The notes beneath the pieces were generated by a model. That model was not told the DNA's origin. It worked only from the letters and a program-made list of their open reading frames with translations, and made no database searches. Shown in pieces: positions 8,802 through 17,063 of a stretch of DNA of 64,000 bases (position 1 is its first letter; every line of letters begins with the position of its first letter). The DNA is from Rossellomorea sp. BNER (GTDB lineage Bacteria; Bacillota; Bacilli; Bacillales; Bacillaceae_B), in the NCBI GenBank assembly GCA_024213275.1, contig JANAVG010000001.1, forward strand, positions 456,460 through 520,459, given 5' to 3'. Position numbers and translations under genes: made by a program.

Positions 8802-8962
8802 AAGTGGAAGCGCCTTGAATAAAGGGTGAAAGGCTAAGTACGCCTCGTCCTGTGGCAACGCCTTTCTGACCCACGACCCTTAGGCCTCCGCCAAGCATTA
8901 GGCTAGATCCCAAGGAAGAGAGTGCTTTTTCCTTCTTTGGGAGCTAGGCGCTGGAGCTGACA
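8802..8962. repeat. Bacillus-type dispersed intergenic repeat (GTGGAAGCGCC...GGCGCTGGAGCT)
   Basis: A G/C-rich block bounded by AAGTGGAAGCGCCTTG (from 8801) and AGCTAGGCGCTGGAGCTGAC (to about 8961). The ends are imperfect inverted repeats (AAGCGCCT / AGGCGCTG). The form is typical of dispersed Bacillaceae intergenic elements. It is non-coding in any convincing frame and differs in composition from its neighbours. Confidence 0.65.
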
Positions 8963-9016
8963 CTGATATACCTTTCTGTCTGTAAACAACACTTGAAATT
9001 TTTTTCTGCCAAGCCT

Positions 9017-9604
9017 TCATTTTGAGCGAAAGGGATTATCCGCAATCCAAAACCTCCAAGGATACTCTTTTGCTTCGCCAGAATTTTCAATCCCTACTCT
9101 TTTTCCTGAAGAAATAGAATCAGGTGTATACCCCTTCGCTATAAACAACGGGGGTTCATAAAAATTCCGTCCATAATCTTCTTTACTTATTCCAAGTGCT
9201 TTCGTTAATTTACCTGGTCCACTCGTTAAATTTGTCTCCTTCATCATTCCCCTTCTTTTATACATAAGCTCAATTCCTTCAAAGGGTTCAACAGCTCTGA
9301 TTAATATCGCCTCTGGCTTTTCTAATTCTCCACTTACCACATTGACTAAACAATGAGTATGCATGACATATGTATAGACATGGCCAGCTTCAAAAAACAT
9401 GACTTCTGTTCGTTTTGTTCTTCTGTTATTATAGCTATGTGCCGCGCGGTCTAGCGGTCCCATATAGGCTTCCGTTTCAACAATATACCCTGAGGCGACT
9501 CCCTCTTCTGTATCCTTCACTAACAGGCAACCGAGAAGATCTGCTGCAAGATCAAGAGTTGGCCTTTGAAAAAATTCTCTTTTTACGACTTCATAACCAT
9601 TCAA
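9017..9604 (-). CDS. 3-methyladenine DNA glycosylase (AAG/MPG family)
   Basis: 195-aa alkyladenine DNA glycosylase of the AAG family, which starts base excision repair by removing 3-methyladenine and other damaged purines. Motifs: RPTLDLAADLLGCLLV, then IVETEAYMGPLDRAAHSY with the catalytic Glu (about 47), FFEAGHVYTYVMHTHCLVNVV (nucleotide-flipping strand) and SGPGKLTKALGI (about 150). Length is normal. A TTG at 9604 is preferred over the ATG at 9619, because GGAGGG lies 7 nt before TTG while the ATG overlaps the ribosome site. It is a single gene, probably constitutive. Confidence 0.9.
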   Translation of the reverse strand: MNGYEVVKREFFQRPTLDLAADLLGCLLVKDTEEGVASGYIVETEAYMGPLDRAAHSYNNRRTKRTEVMFFEAGHVYTYVMHTHCLVNVVSGELEKPEAILIRAVEPFEGIELMYKRRGMMKETNLTSGPGKLTKALGISKEDYGRNFYEPPLFIAKGYTPDSISSGKRVGIENSGEAKEYPWRFWIADNPFRSK

Positions 9605-9652
9605 AATTATACCCTCCATTAAATGATTCCATCTAATACTCCGGTTTTAAAA

Positions 9653-9820
9653 AAGGTTGGTCTTCACTGCGGGTGCGATACTCCTGCAGGAGCAGCGAGA
9701 CAGGTGAGCCTAAGCAGGAGCAAGGCGACGAGGATGCTCACCGCCCGCCCTGCGGAAAGCGAGCATCCTTTCGCTGCAACCAGCCCTTTTTCAAATAACA
9801 ACAATGTTACGGAAACATCC
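9653..9820. repeat. G/C-rich dispersed Bacillaceae repeat, copy 1
   Basis: A G/C-rich unit running from GGGTGCGATACTCCTGCAGG through GCGACGAGGATGCTCACC and CCTGCGGAAAGCGAGCATCC to CTTTCGCTGCAACCA. It ends in CTTTTTCAAATAACAACAAT and GTTACGGAAACATCC. A shortened, decayed copy with the same tail lies at 59836-60070. The family is widely seen between genes in Bacillaceae; it does not encode a protein here. Confidence 0.7.
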
Positions 9821-9835
9821 TAAAAGAAAGACAAA

Positions 9836-9946
9836 ACTGCCCCAAAATATTGCGTCAGGATTCCCAATTTCACCATTTAGAAGGAGTCCTTAAAACTGTT
9901 TCTAAATTAGGCAAACAATGCGTTCCAATCCCTTTGGAAGCAGTCC
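9836..9946 (-). repeat. long-hairpin 3' element, divergent copy
   Basis: On the minus strand it begins GGGGACTGCTTCCAAAGGGA, has a central TTTAGAA / TTCTAAA mini-stem and ends CCTGACGC...TTTTGGGGCAGTTTT. The terminal inverted repeat and internal order match the clearer copies at 34891, 53446, 55863 and 62908. It lies 8 bp beyond the stop of the alpha/beta hydrolase and on the same strand, so it is probably that gene's 3' end. Confidence 0.5.
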
Positions 9947-9954
9947 CCTTTTAA

Positions 9955-10758
9955 TTATAAAGAAGAAATAAACTCCACTACCACTTTATTGAATTTATCA
10001 CTTTCTTCTAAGAATGGACAATGACAGCTGTTTTCAAAAATAACAAGCTCTGAATTTTTCAGATTTTCTTTTAGATACTCCCCGGCAGCCAATGGAATCA
10101 GCTTCTCCTCACGACCGAAACAAAGAAGTGTGGGAACGTTAAATTTGCTAAGGTGATCACGATAATCAACAACTGATTGATCAAAGAGGATAGCACTAGC
10201 AACCGATTCAGGTAGCTTTGTGACTTCATCCATCATCCAATTCATTTGCCCTTTAGGGACATCAGCTTTAAACATAAGGGGAAGGAAGCCTTGAAGGAAT
10301 CCAACCCGATTTTCTTGAATTTCTCTCATAATACCGGTGAGTGCAGGGAAGTCAAATGCTCCCATAGGAAAATCCGCCCATTTGAAATCAGAGGCTAACT
10401 CATCAACAATAACAGTTCCTCGTACATTGTTTTCCCCAAATTGAGAAAGGTATTCCCACGCAACAAAAGCCCCCATGGACCATCCGACAAGAACAACCTC
10501 CCTTAGCCCTAACCTTTCGATAAAAGCATGCAAGTCCCTAGCATATTGTGAAATGGTATGCCCGAATTCAACTTTTGAAGAGTCCCCATGACTACGGAAA
10601 TCCAGGGTAATCGCACGGTGGTTTTTACAAAAATAGCGGGGCTGCTCTTGAAAGAATTGACCGCTCATCCACACTCCATGAAGAAAGATCACCGGTGTTC
10701 CACTTCCACATTCCTCATAGTAAAGGTTTACATTTTCCTCCACTTTAAAATATGGCAT
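9955..10758 (-). CDS. alpha/beta hydrolase
   Basis: 267-aa alpha/beta-hydrolase-fold enzyme. Visible elements are the oxyanion HGVWMSG (about 27), the nucleophile elbow GWSMGAF (about 93) and the catalytic His in NSCHCPFLEE (about 249). The acid position reads CFGREEKLIP, so Glu takes the place of the usual Asp after the sixth strand. The start MPYFKVEEN at 10758 is chosen because AGGGAGG lies 6 nt upstream; an in-frame ATG at 10815 has no ribosome site. It is a single gene; the substrate is unknown. Confidence 0.88.
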   Translation of the reverse strand: MPYFKVEENVNLYYEECGSGTPVIFLHGVWMSGQFFQEQPRYFCKNHRAITLDFRSHGDSSKVEFGHTISQYARDLHAFIERLGLREVVLVGWSMGAFVAWEYLSQFGENNVRGTVIVDELASDFKWADFPMGAFDFPALTGIMREIQENRVGFLQGFLPLMFKADVPKGQMNWMMDEVTKLPESVASAILFDQSVVDYRDHLSKFNVPTLLCFGREEKLIPLAAGEYLKENLKNSELVIFENSCHCPFLEESDKFNKVVVEFISSL

Positions 10759-10850
10759 TTTACTACCTCCCTCTGATTGATATAACCGACAATATGAAGA
10801 GCTATAGCTTTTCAAAATTATTTAGACTAATCCCCAGGGAGTTTTTTGTG

Positions 10851-10949
10851 CTAATTCAAAATAACAGCCATTTCAGATCGCCAGTCAATGGGTATATTGT
10901 CTTTTAGCCAGTTTTCTTCGAGATGAATAAACGTTCCTTTTTGTTTTAG
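10851..10949 (-). pseudogene. possible 3' remnant of a lost gene
   Basis: A minus-strand reading of about 33 codons without a start ends at TAG (10851-10853). It includes TFIHLEENWLKDNIPIDWRS. The amino-acid composition looks protein-like, unlike the flanking repeat. It abuts the phrase array at 10951. I do not recognise the family, and it may be chance. Confidence 0.25.
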
Positions 10950-10950
10950 A

Positions 10951-11138
10951 TTTCATTCGATCCTTTGAGGGCCTCATTTCTGTTTTCACTCTTTTTCAGG
11001 ACCTCATTCGACCCTTGTAAGGTCCTCATTTCTGCTTTTGCATTTTCCAGGAAGGAACTCACATACAATCATTTTAGAAACCTCATTTCATTTTATGCTC
11101 TGTTTCAGAGTTCATCCGCCATTTTTGAATACCTCATT
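10951..11138. repeat. 52-bp two-part array of the word CCTCATTTC
   Basis: CCTCATT-like words start at 10951 (TTTCATT), 10972, 11002, 11024, 11056, 11081, 11109 and 11132. Spacings alternate between short (21-25 bp) and long (28-32 bp), so every second word is 51-57 bp apart. The same word and the same alternation occur at 30334-30502. It lies between divergent genes and does not resemble coding DNA. Confidence 0.65.
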
Positions 11139-11333
11139 TCAGAAAAAATTAAAAACCTAGGAAAAAGACTTTATTGTCCCCACTACCTTCCGGAAAGACT
11201 CAACTTAGGTGAATCCTACCGAATAGACCTAATTCTAAAGAACCAACTTTGTTCATTTACATTTTTTTAACCCTATCGTCTTGATTCTTGTTGTACTCTT
11301 AAAGTGATTCTATACATAGGGAGGAAAATACAG

Positions 11334-12509
11334 ATGCTCATGAATTCCACTAGAAAAACGTCGTTGTTATTTATTGTTCTTATGTTATTTACTTTCGGTT
11401 GTAGTCCTGCACCTTCAAGTCAAATGAAAGCAGCTGGAAATGGTTCTTGGGATTCACCCTTCACAGTGGATGAGGCCATTTCTAATCAGGATGGGTCGAC
11501 ATCTACTGTAGAAGGTTATATCGTAGGTCAACCGATTTCAGAAAATAATGTTACAAAGAATCAGTTTCCTAGTGACTATGCACTGGCACTTGCAGACTCT
11601 GCATCTGAAACAGACACATCTAACATGATCTATATTCAAATACCATCCTCTTTTCGTTCTACCTTTGGATTACAAAGTAACCCTGAGCTAATGGGTGAAA
11701 AGATTAAAGTGACAGGTGAATTGACGGATTATTTTGCCCATGCTGGAGTAAAATCAGCTTCAAAGATGGAAATCGTTGAAAGTGGCGGTAGTGATCCAGG
11801 TGAACCAACAGATCCACCAAGTTACGAAGAGTATTATCAACCAGCCGAAGGAAAAACAGGAGCTGCTTTAAAGCAAACGCTTCATGATATAATCGATGAT
11901 CACCAAGAGCTATCCTATAGCGAAGTATGGGAAGCATTACGAAATACTGATGAAGACCCTAACAATCCTAATAATGTAATATTACTTTATTCTGGTCGCT
12001 CACAATCAGAACGATCAAATGGTGGCAATGTTGATGATTGGAACCGTGAGCATGTTTGGGCGAAATCACATGGAGATTTTGGTACATCAATGGGAGCCGG
12101 AACAGACATTCATCATTTGAGACCTACAGATGTGACGGTAAATTCTTCACGTGGTAACCTAGATTTTGATAACGGTGGATCTCCACATGAGGAAGCCACT
12201 GGAAGCTACCATGATAGTGATTCATGGGAACCCCGAGATAGTGTAAAAGGGGACGTTGCCCGAATGCTCTTCTATATGGCGGTTCGCTATGAAGGAGATG
12301 TAAGTGATGAAGTAGATCTTGAACTGAACAATTATGTAAATAACGGCACTGATCCATACCACGGAAAACTTTCTGTACTACTTGAATGGCATGATGAAGA
12401 TCCAGTAGATGAATTCGAACGTCGCCGTAACAATATTATTTTTGAAGACTACCAAGGAAATCGCAATCCATTTATTGATCACCCTGAATTCGTTGAAATG
12501 ATTTGGTGA
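11334..12509 (+). CDS. secreted lipoprotein nuclease (YhcR-type OB domain + endonuclease I)
   Basis: 391-aa extracellular nuclease. The N-terminal signal ends in a lipobox FGC (Cys about 21). Residues 30-150 form a DUF6359/YhcR-like OB-fold (SWDSPFTVDEAI, EGYIVGQPISENN, GEKIKVTGELTDYF). Residues about 165-391 form an endonuclease I/Bsn beta-beta-alpha-Me domain. That domain has NREHVWAKSHGDF (catalytic His region), GTDIHHLRPTD and NSSRGNLDFD. It probably degrades nucleic acid at the cell surface for nutrient or phosphate gain. ATG at 11334 is 9 nt after GGGAGG; an upstream GTG (11304) includes the ribosome site and is rejected. It is followed by a terminator. Confidence 0.9.
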   Translation: MLMNSTRKTSLLFIVLMLFTFGCSPAPSSQMKAAGNGSWDSPFTVDEAISNQDGSTSTVEGYIVGQPISENNVTKNQFPSDYALALADSASETDTSNMIYIQIPSSFRSTFGLQSNPELMGEKIKVTGELTDYFAHAGVKSASKMEIVESGGSDPGEPTDPPSYEEYYQPAEGKTGAALKQTLHDIIDDHQELSYSEVWEALRNTDEDPNNPNNVILLYSGRSQSERSNGGNVDDWNREHVWAKSHGDFGTSMGAGTDIHHLRPTDVTVNSSRGNLDFDNGGSPHEEATGSYHDSDSWEPRDSVKGDVARMLFYMAVRYEGDVSDEVDLELNNYVNNGTDPYHGKLSVLLEWHDEDPVDEFERRRNNIIFEDYQGNRNPFIDHPEFVEMIW

Positions 12510-12589
12510 AGAAAAATATAATCCTTTTCCAAAGTTCTACACTTCTATCCTTTCGTCGACAAAGAAAACTTCTAAACAAACGTTTGATT

Positions 12590-12613
12590 AATTCTCCCGC
12601 TTTTGGGAGAATT
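12590..12613 (+). terminator. terminator of the nuclease gene
   Basis: Stem AATTCTCCC (12590-12598) / GGGAGAATT (12605-12613) followed by CTTCTAT. It separates the nuclease from the OsmC gene. Confidence 0.75.
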
Positions 12614-12668
12614 CTTCTATAGGATCAGTATTTATAACGATTGTAATGTCAAGGAAGGTGTGAAAAAA

Positions 12669-13118
12669 ATGGCAGAACATCATTTTCATTTAAAAGCACA
12701 TTGGCCAGGATTACGTAATGATGTAGGAGATATTGAAGCAGGAAACCTTAAAACACAAGTTTCGATTCCGTCAGAAATGAATGGCCCAGGAATTGGAACA
12801 AATCCAGATGAAATGTTACTGGGAGCCGCTGCAACTTGTTACATTATTACACTTGCCGCTATGCTAGAACGAAGCAAGATTGATAAAGTGAACCTTTCCA
12901 TGGACTCAGAGGGAATCGTCGATGAAATGAATGGTGTCATCACCTATAAGAAAATCATTCATCGACCACATCTCATCCTCCGGCAAAATGCAACCGATAA
13001 ACAAATTCAGCTAGCACAAAAGCTTACTGAAAAAGCAGAGATTTCTTGTATGATTACAAGAGCCATTAAAGGAAATGTCGATGTTGAGCTTGAAGCATGT
13101 GTTGAAAAGGAAGCTTGA
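12669..13118 (+). CDS. OsmC/Ohr family peroxiredoxin-like protein (SACOL1771 type)
   Basis: 149-aa OsmC-like protein, a thiol-dependent organic-peroxide reductase family. The two redox cysteines are present: GAAATCYIITLAAML (about 58) and EISCMITRAIKGN (about 124). The start motif HHFHLKAHWPGLRNDVG and NPDEMLLGAAATC resemble the SACOL1771-type subfamily rather than classical Ohr. ATG at 12669 follows AAGGAAGG; an in-frame longer reading upstream lacks a ribosome site. It is a single gene and its stop is followed by a terminator. The cellular reductant is unknown. Confidence 0.85.
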   Translation: MAEHHFHLKAHWPGLRNDVGDIEAGNLKTQVSIPSEMNGPGIGTNPDEMLLGAAATCYIITLAAMLERSKIDKVNLSMDSEGIVDEMNGVITYKKIIHRPHLILRQNATDKQIQLAQKLTEKAEISCMITRAIKGNVDVELEACVEKEA

Positions 13119-13234
13119 TCTAGCAAAATTATTCATACTTGTCTGAAGCCTATATGGTGGAGGAACGGATCGTTTGAATTAAAACGATTCAACACTAATA
13201 ATCAACAACAACCTTTTAGTGTGAAATGAATAGT

Positions 13235-13262
13235 AAGAAGGTAGCCCAGAGGTTACCTTCTT
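13235..13262. terminator. bidirectional terminator between osmC-like and Nudix genes
   Basis: Stem AAGAAGGTAGCC (13235-13246) / GGTTACCTTCTT (13251-13262) with TTTCTT after it on the plus strand, so it best serves the OsmC gene. It overlaps the stop codon of the convergent Nudix gene, which may share it. Confidence 0.8.
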
Positions 13263-13702
13263 TTTCTTACTTCTTCCAGAATCCTTCTGTCTACTGGATC
13301 AAAAGGATCAGCATCAGTTATTAAATCCCATAATTTAATGTCATTCATTTCTTCGTTCTCTCTAAATTCAGAAAGACTCTTCTGTTCTCCATAAAAAATA
13401 GGGTTATATTTAACTTCTCCGTCCGCCTTTTGTATTTTTGCTAGTCCGAGGAACTCTAATGAAGATAACTTTTGAGTTGTTTCTTCGTAAAGTTCTCTGA
13501 TCGCACATTCTACTGGCGTTTCCTTTCCTTCTCGTTTTCCTGCTGGCAATTCCCACTGTTGTCGCCATTTGTTAAAGCAGATAAGAAACTCTTCCCCGAC
13601 TTTTATGACAGCAAATGACCCAGCCAATGGTTGATAATTCATTAAATCGCTTTCCCTTATCTCCATCCATTCAAGAAACCGATGCCCAGCCTCATTTATC
13701 AA
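13253..13702 (-). CDS. Nudix hydrolase
   Basis: 149-aa Nudix pyrophosphohydrolase. The Nudix box is intact: GKREGKETPVECAIRELYEE (about 56-75), with G, E and REL-EE in register, so it should bind Mg2+ and cleave an X-linked nucleoside diphosphate. The N-terminal sequence YQPLAGSFAVI and ELPAGKRE are typical of ADP-sugar/8-oxo-dGTP-type members. It starts at TTG (13702) after GGGGG. Only 14 bp separate it from the upstream Nudix-GNAT gene, so they form a two-gene operon. The substrate cannot be told from sequence. Confidence 0.88.
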   Translation of the reverse strand: MINEAGHRFLEWMEIRESDLMNYQPLAGSFAVIKVGEEFLICFNKWRQQWELPAGKREGKETPVECAIRELYEETTQKLSSLEFLGLAKIQKADGEVKYNPIFYGEQKSLSEFRENEEMNDIKLWDLITDADPFDPVDRRILEEVRKRR

Positions 13703-13716
13703 CTCGTGACCCCCAT

Positions 13717-15054
13717 TTATCTTTTGAATTTGTATACTTTGTTGGTTTCAACAACTTTACAATCATTGTGTTTAAATATTTTTTGCATGGGGAGATTATG
13801 AATGCTCGTTCCCCCGATATAATCATCCGCTTTGAAATCATCTTTCAATAAGGAGAGAGCCTGTTTATGTAAAGGAATGCTTTTACCTTTTCCACGTTCT
13901 GTCTTCAATAATCCAAAATAAAATAATCTTCCTTCCTTTTTCGTTCCTGGTTCAATATGTGGCATAACAACTCCAATCGGTCTTTCTTCTTCGTACGCTA
14001 CGACACAGGATTTCCGATACTCCTCTCCCAACTCAACTTTTACATTATCCATTTGTTCATCCATAGTTAACGAAGAGGGTGCATTTAAGGATTGCTCCAT
14101 CGTGCTCTTCCACACGGATTTGAACTCTTCTTCCGATATATATTCTAAACTTTTAAAAGTAAATGGACTTGTTTCAGCACAATGGTTTTTTAGACTTTTA
14201 TAAACCATCACAAACTCGTCATGTAAATAAAATCCTTTCCTCATAAGTAGTTGATCAATATGTCGTGAAAACTTACGATGCACTAATACATTAATAAACT
14301 TCTTATTATTAAACATAGAATCTTCCAATATAAAATCAATGAATTGCTTCATCTCATTTTCCGTTAAATAATTTGTGTCTTCAATGGTTACAAAGTTTTC
14401 ACCCACTACAAATTTTACTTTCCGATAGATGTTTGACCGGATATTTTCATCTTCACTAGTAGAATCATTCGTAACACTAGAGTTAAATTGATATTTTTGG
14501 AACCAGCCCTTATGTTCCCTTAAAAGCTCTGAGAGAATATAAACTTGAGGAGACGGTTTTAAGGGTAATTTCAGATTCATTTCCTTCTTTTCTATTACTC
14601 TTCCACCGTTATTTTTATACTCCTCTAATGTCCATGTTCCCTCGCATAGAGCATGGACCTCATCTGGGTTAAGAATAATGATACCGTTTGTTTCGCCAGA
14701 AGGTACCGGAGGATCTTCTGACTCTACAACATACATGACCGACAGGGAGTGATCTTCCCTTTCGCATATTACTATTGGAGTAATCACACCCTCAACGTAT
14801 ATTTGCTGTAATGGCTCATTCTTTGATTTCTTGTAATGGCAGGCAGGAGTTGACAGCGGATATATGGTCATTGCCGCCTCTTTTCTCACTTCCCTTTCGG
14901 CTGTTTCAATTGGAGTTTCTTCTTTTTTCCTATGGCCCCCTAATTCTACAATGGCTAATGCGTCTTTTTGTTTTGTAGGGTCTATTTGAAAAACGAAGGA
15001 TCCTTGATATCTCACATAAGCTCCTGCTGTTTTCGTTAAACTTTCAAGATCCAT
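13717..15054 (-). CDS. Nudix-like / GNAT fusion protein
   Basis: 445-aa two-domain protein. Residues 1 to about 170 look like a Nudix fold (YVRYQGSFVFQIDPT, VELGGHRKKEETPIETAERE). Its Nudix box has REVRKEAAM in place of REUxEExGU, so one metal-binding Glu is Lys and activity is doubtful. The middle (about 190-290) is variable. Residues about 290-445 are a GNAT domain with RPIGVVMPHIEPGTK, the acetyl-CoA loop RGKGKSIPLHKQAL and GGTSIHNLPMQKIFKHND. The pairing with a separate active Nudix gene 14 bp downstream suggests a linked nucleotide or aminoacyl modification. The role is not known. Confidence 0.72.
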   Translation of the reverse strand: MDLESLTKTAGAYVRYQGSFVFQIDPTKQKDALAIVELGGHRKKEETPIETAEREVRKEAAMTIYPLSTPACHYKKSKNEPLQQIYVEGVITPIVICEREDHSLSVMYVVESEDPPVPSGETNGIIILNPDEVHALCEGTWTLEEYKNNGGRVIEKKEMNLKLPLKPSPQVYILSELLREHKGWFQKYQFNSSVTNDSTSEDENIRSNIYRKVKFVVGENFVTIEDTNYLTENEMKQFIDFILEDSMFNNKKFINVLVHRKFSRHIDQLLMRKGFYLHDEFVMVYKSLKNHCAETSPFTFKSLEYISEEEFKSVWKSTMEQSLNAPSSLTMDEQMDNVKVELGEEYRKSCVVAYEEERPIGVVMPHIEPGTKKEGRLFYFGLLKTERGKGKSIPLHKQALSLLKDDFKADDYIGGTSIHNLPMQKIFKHNDCKVVETNKVYKFKR

Positions 15055-15192
15055 ACTCTAGTAACCCCCTAATAGTCAGCTTTTGTATATCTCTTCCATA
15101 CTTGTTAGATAAAAACCTTCAAAAAACGACGAAAAGTTGCAAACTTTTCTTCTTAAAGGAATCCATGTTTTGATGTTTCAATTGGGGTCGAT

Positions 15193-15260
15193 GTGCAATG
15201 ATCTCCATTTTTCGTGCAATTATTTGGATATTCGTGCAATTCATTTTGTTTTCGTGCAAT
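15193..15260 (+). repeat. ~20-bp phased array of the word TTCGTGCAAT (four units)
   Basis: GTGCAAT starts at 15193, 15214, 15234 and 15254 (spacing 21, 20, 20). Three of the four copies carry TTC directly before. It is the plus-strand counterpart of the array at 7632-7740. A short tail AATAATCGAAATTTTATG follows. It lies in the 364-bp gap between two same-strand genes. The rest of that gap shows only the HAD-gene terminator. Confidence 0.75.
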
Positions 15261-15352
15261 AACCCTATTCAATAATCGAAATTTTATGTAATGACTTCTG
15301 CTCTAATGTGTACATTTAGAAGTTGTTATATGATCCTAATCCAATATACTAA

Positions 15353-15413
15353 AAAAGCCAATCAGTCATCGTCACGCCCCAAATGGGTGACGCCGATTTC
15401 TGATTAGCTTTTA
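15353..15413 (-). terminator. large terminator hairpin of the HAD gene
   Basis: The outer stem GCCAATCAG (15357-15365) / CTGATTAGC (15400-15408) encloses an inner stem GTCACGCCC / GGGTGACGCC. On the minus strand it is followed by TTTTTTAG. It closes the DeoR-HAD operon. Confidence 0.88.
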
Positions 15414-15418
15414 CAATC

Positions 15419-16279
15419 TTAATTTGTTCTTATTTTTTCAATCAAGTGCGCAACTCCATGCTCAATATTTCTTAATGTCATTTCATCGCAAACCTCTTTG
15501 ACCTCCGGGTGAGCATTCCCCATTGCCACACTTTTCCCTGCAATTTTTAACATAGAGAGGTCATTTAAGCTATCTCCCACAGCAACAGTTTCTGAAAGCG
15601 GAACCCCTAATTCATTTGCAACCTTTGTAAGGGCATTCCCCTTTGAAGCATCCTTATGCTCAAGTTCAAAGTTATGAACCGCAGAGGAGACAAGGGTTAA
15701 TTCTCTTTCATCCTTAAAATGATCCCATCCCCTTTTCCACTTCTCATTATGGAAGGTGAAGGCTAAAATATTATATACCTCTACATTGGTAGATTGGATT
15801 TCTTTATAAGAAGAAATGAATTGAAATCCTGACTGACTATACTGTGTTTCAGCAGCCTCCTGCAGTTCTTCAAGATTCACTTCTGGATTCGCACTTACAA
15901 CGCGGTCCATCTCTATTGCTAGTAATTCTCTGGCATTTTGTGGGGTTAATATGGCTTTCTGACTAAACACTTCATAATAATATCCCTCCTCTTCTAACCA
16001 TTGAAGAATTTCTAAAGCTTTTGGTTGATCAATTGGAGTTGATTGATACAGTTCGCCACTTGGAGTGTGAATGGTCGCCCCATTAGCCGCTATAATCCAA
16101 GTTTCAATCTCTGTACCTTCAAAAAGTGCCTTCACATCAAAATAGGCACGACCTGTAGCTACAACAATTTCAATTCCATCTTTCTGGGCTTTTTTAATCG
16201 CCTCTATATTTTCAGCACTTATTCGATTTTGATGATTAAGTAAAGTACCGTCTAAATCAATGGCCATTAATTTACTCAT
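15419..16279 (-). CDS. HAD superfamily (Cof-type) phosphatase
   Basis: 286-aa haloacid-dehalogenase-like phosphatase of the Cof/YkrA type with a C2 cap. Motif I is IDLDGTLLN (about 7), motif II VATGR (about 41), and motif IV GDSLNDLSML (about 224), so all catalytic Asp residues are present. The start at 16279 is chosen because GGGGAGAG lies upstream and the ATG overlaps the DeoR gene stop by 8 bp; a longer reading would run through the regulator. It is the second gene of the DeoR-HAD operon and its substrate is likely a sugar phosphate. The exact substrate is not known. Confidence 0.87.
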   Translation of the reverse strand: MSKLMAIDLDGTLLNHQNRISAENIEAIKKAQKDGIEIVVATGRAYFDVKALFEGTEIETWIIAANGATIHTPSGELYQSTPIDQPKALEILQWLEEEGYYYEVFSQKAILTPQNARELLAIEMDRVVSANPEVNLEELQEAAETQYSQSGFQFISSYKEIQSTNVEVYNILAFTFHNEKWKRGWDHFKDERELTLVSSAVHNFELEHKDASKGNALTKVANELGVPLSETVAVGDSLNDLSMLKIAGKSVAMGNAHPEVKEVCDEMTLRNIEHGVAHLIEKIRTN

Positions 16280-17051
16280 TTTCTTCACTCTCCCCATTCG
16301 CAATAAGTAGATCAACATTGTTTTTATTTAATAAATCTTGGAAAACTTTTGGCGGAGTTTTGTCTGTGATAAATAGGTCGACTTCGCCCAAATCAGCAAA
16401 TTGATAGAAATCAGTAATCCCTATCTTTGTATGGTCAGCTACAACAATAACTTGTTTGGCTCGACTAATCATCTTTCTCTTCACCATACCGTCATCTTCG
16501 TGAGCAATGGTCAGTCCATTTTCAGATATACCTACTACACCTATAAAAGCCTTATCAACATAGTATTGTGAGAGCTTTTCAATAACCGCTGAACCAAAAA
16601 GAAATCGATGTTCTTTTTGCAACTGCCCTCCAAGCAAATGGATGTGTATCCCTGACTTGTTAGATAATACTTCAGCTTGATTGATAGAATTTGTAATAAT
16701 GGTTCCATCTTCAATCGTTAACTGTTCAGCACAAGCCTGAACGGTTGTGGAAGCATCCAATATAATACGATCCCCTTCATTCATTAATTCGGCTGCTTTC
16801 TTTCCAATTACTTTCTTTTCCTCTGACACTGTTTTGAGACGATTAGAATAGTCTTTAATTTCATTATGCAAAGCTGGAAGAATAGCCCCACCCCTTGTTC
16901 GACTGATTCTTTTCTCCTCTTCAAGCTTTACAAGATCTCGCCTAGCCGTGTCTTTAGAAACGTCAAATAACGTACATATTTGTTCGACAGAAATTCGTTT
17001 ATTCTTTTTCAAAAAATCCAAAATCGCAATTAAGCGCTCTTCTTGATACAT
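16272..17051 (-). CDS. DeoR/GlpR family transcriptional repressor
   Basis: 259-aa regulator. The N-terminal winged helix-turn-helix is RLIAILDFLKKNKRISVEQI...DTARRDLVKLEEE (about 6-50). The C-terminal DeoRC sensor domain has GDRIILDASTT, NSINQAEVL and DKAFIGVVGI; family members bind a phosphorylated sugar here. The gene is coupled to an HAD sugar-phosphatase by an 8-bp overlap. Its promoter is built into four 10-bp direct repeats (17064-17103), which are probably its own operator, so the operon should be autorepressed and induced by a sugar phosphate. The inducer is unknown. Confidence 0.9.
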   Translation of the reverse strand: MYQEERLIAILDFLKKNKRISVEQICTLFDVSKDTARRDLVKLEEEKRISRTRGGAILPALHNEIKDYSNRLKTVSEEKKVIGKKAAELMNEGDRIILDASTTVQACAEQLTIEDGTIITNSINQAEVLSNKSGIHIHLLGGQLQKEHRFLFGSAVIEKLSQYYVDKAFIGVVGISENGLTIAHEDDGMVKRKMISRAKQVIVVADHTKIGITDFYQFADLGEVDLFITDKTPPKVFQDLLNKNNVDLLIANGESEENE

Positions 17052-17063
17052 ACTGGAACACCT

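Noticed and set aside
10965..11270. 101-codon open frame before the nuclease gene
   Set aside because: It runs over the CCTCATTTC repeat array and has no ribosome site.
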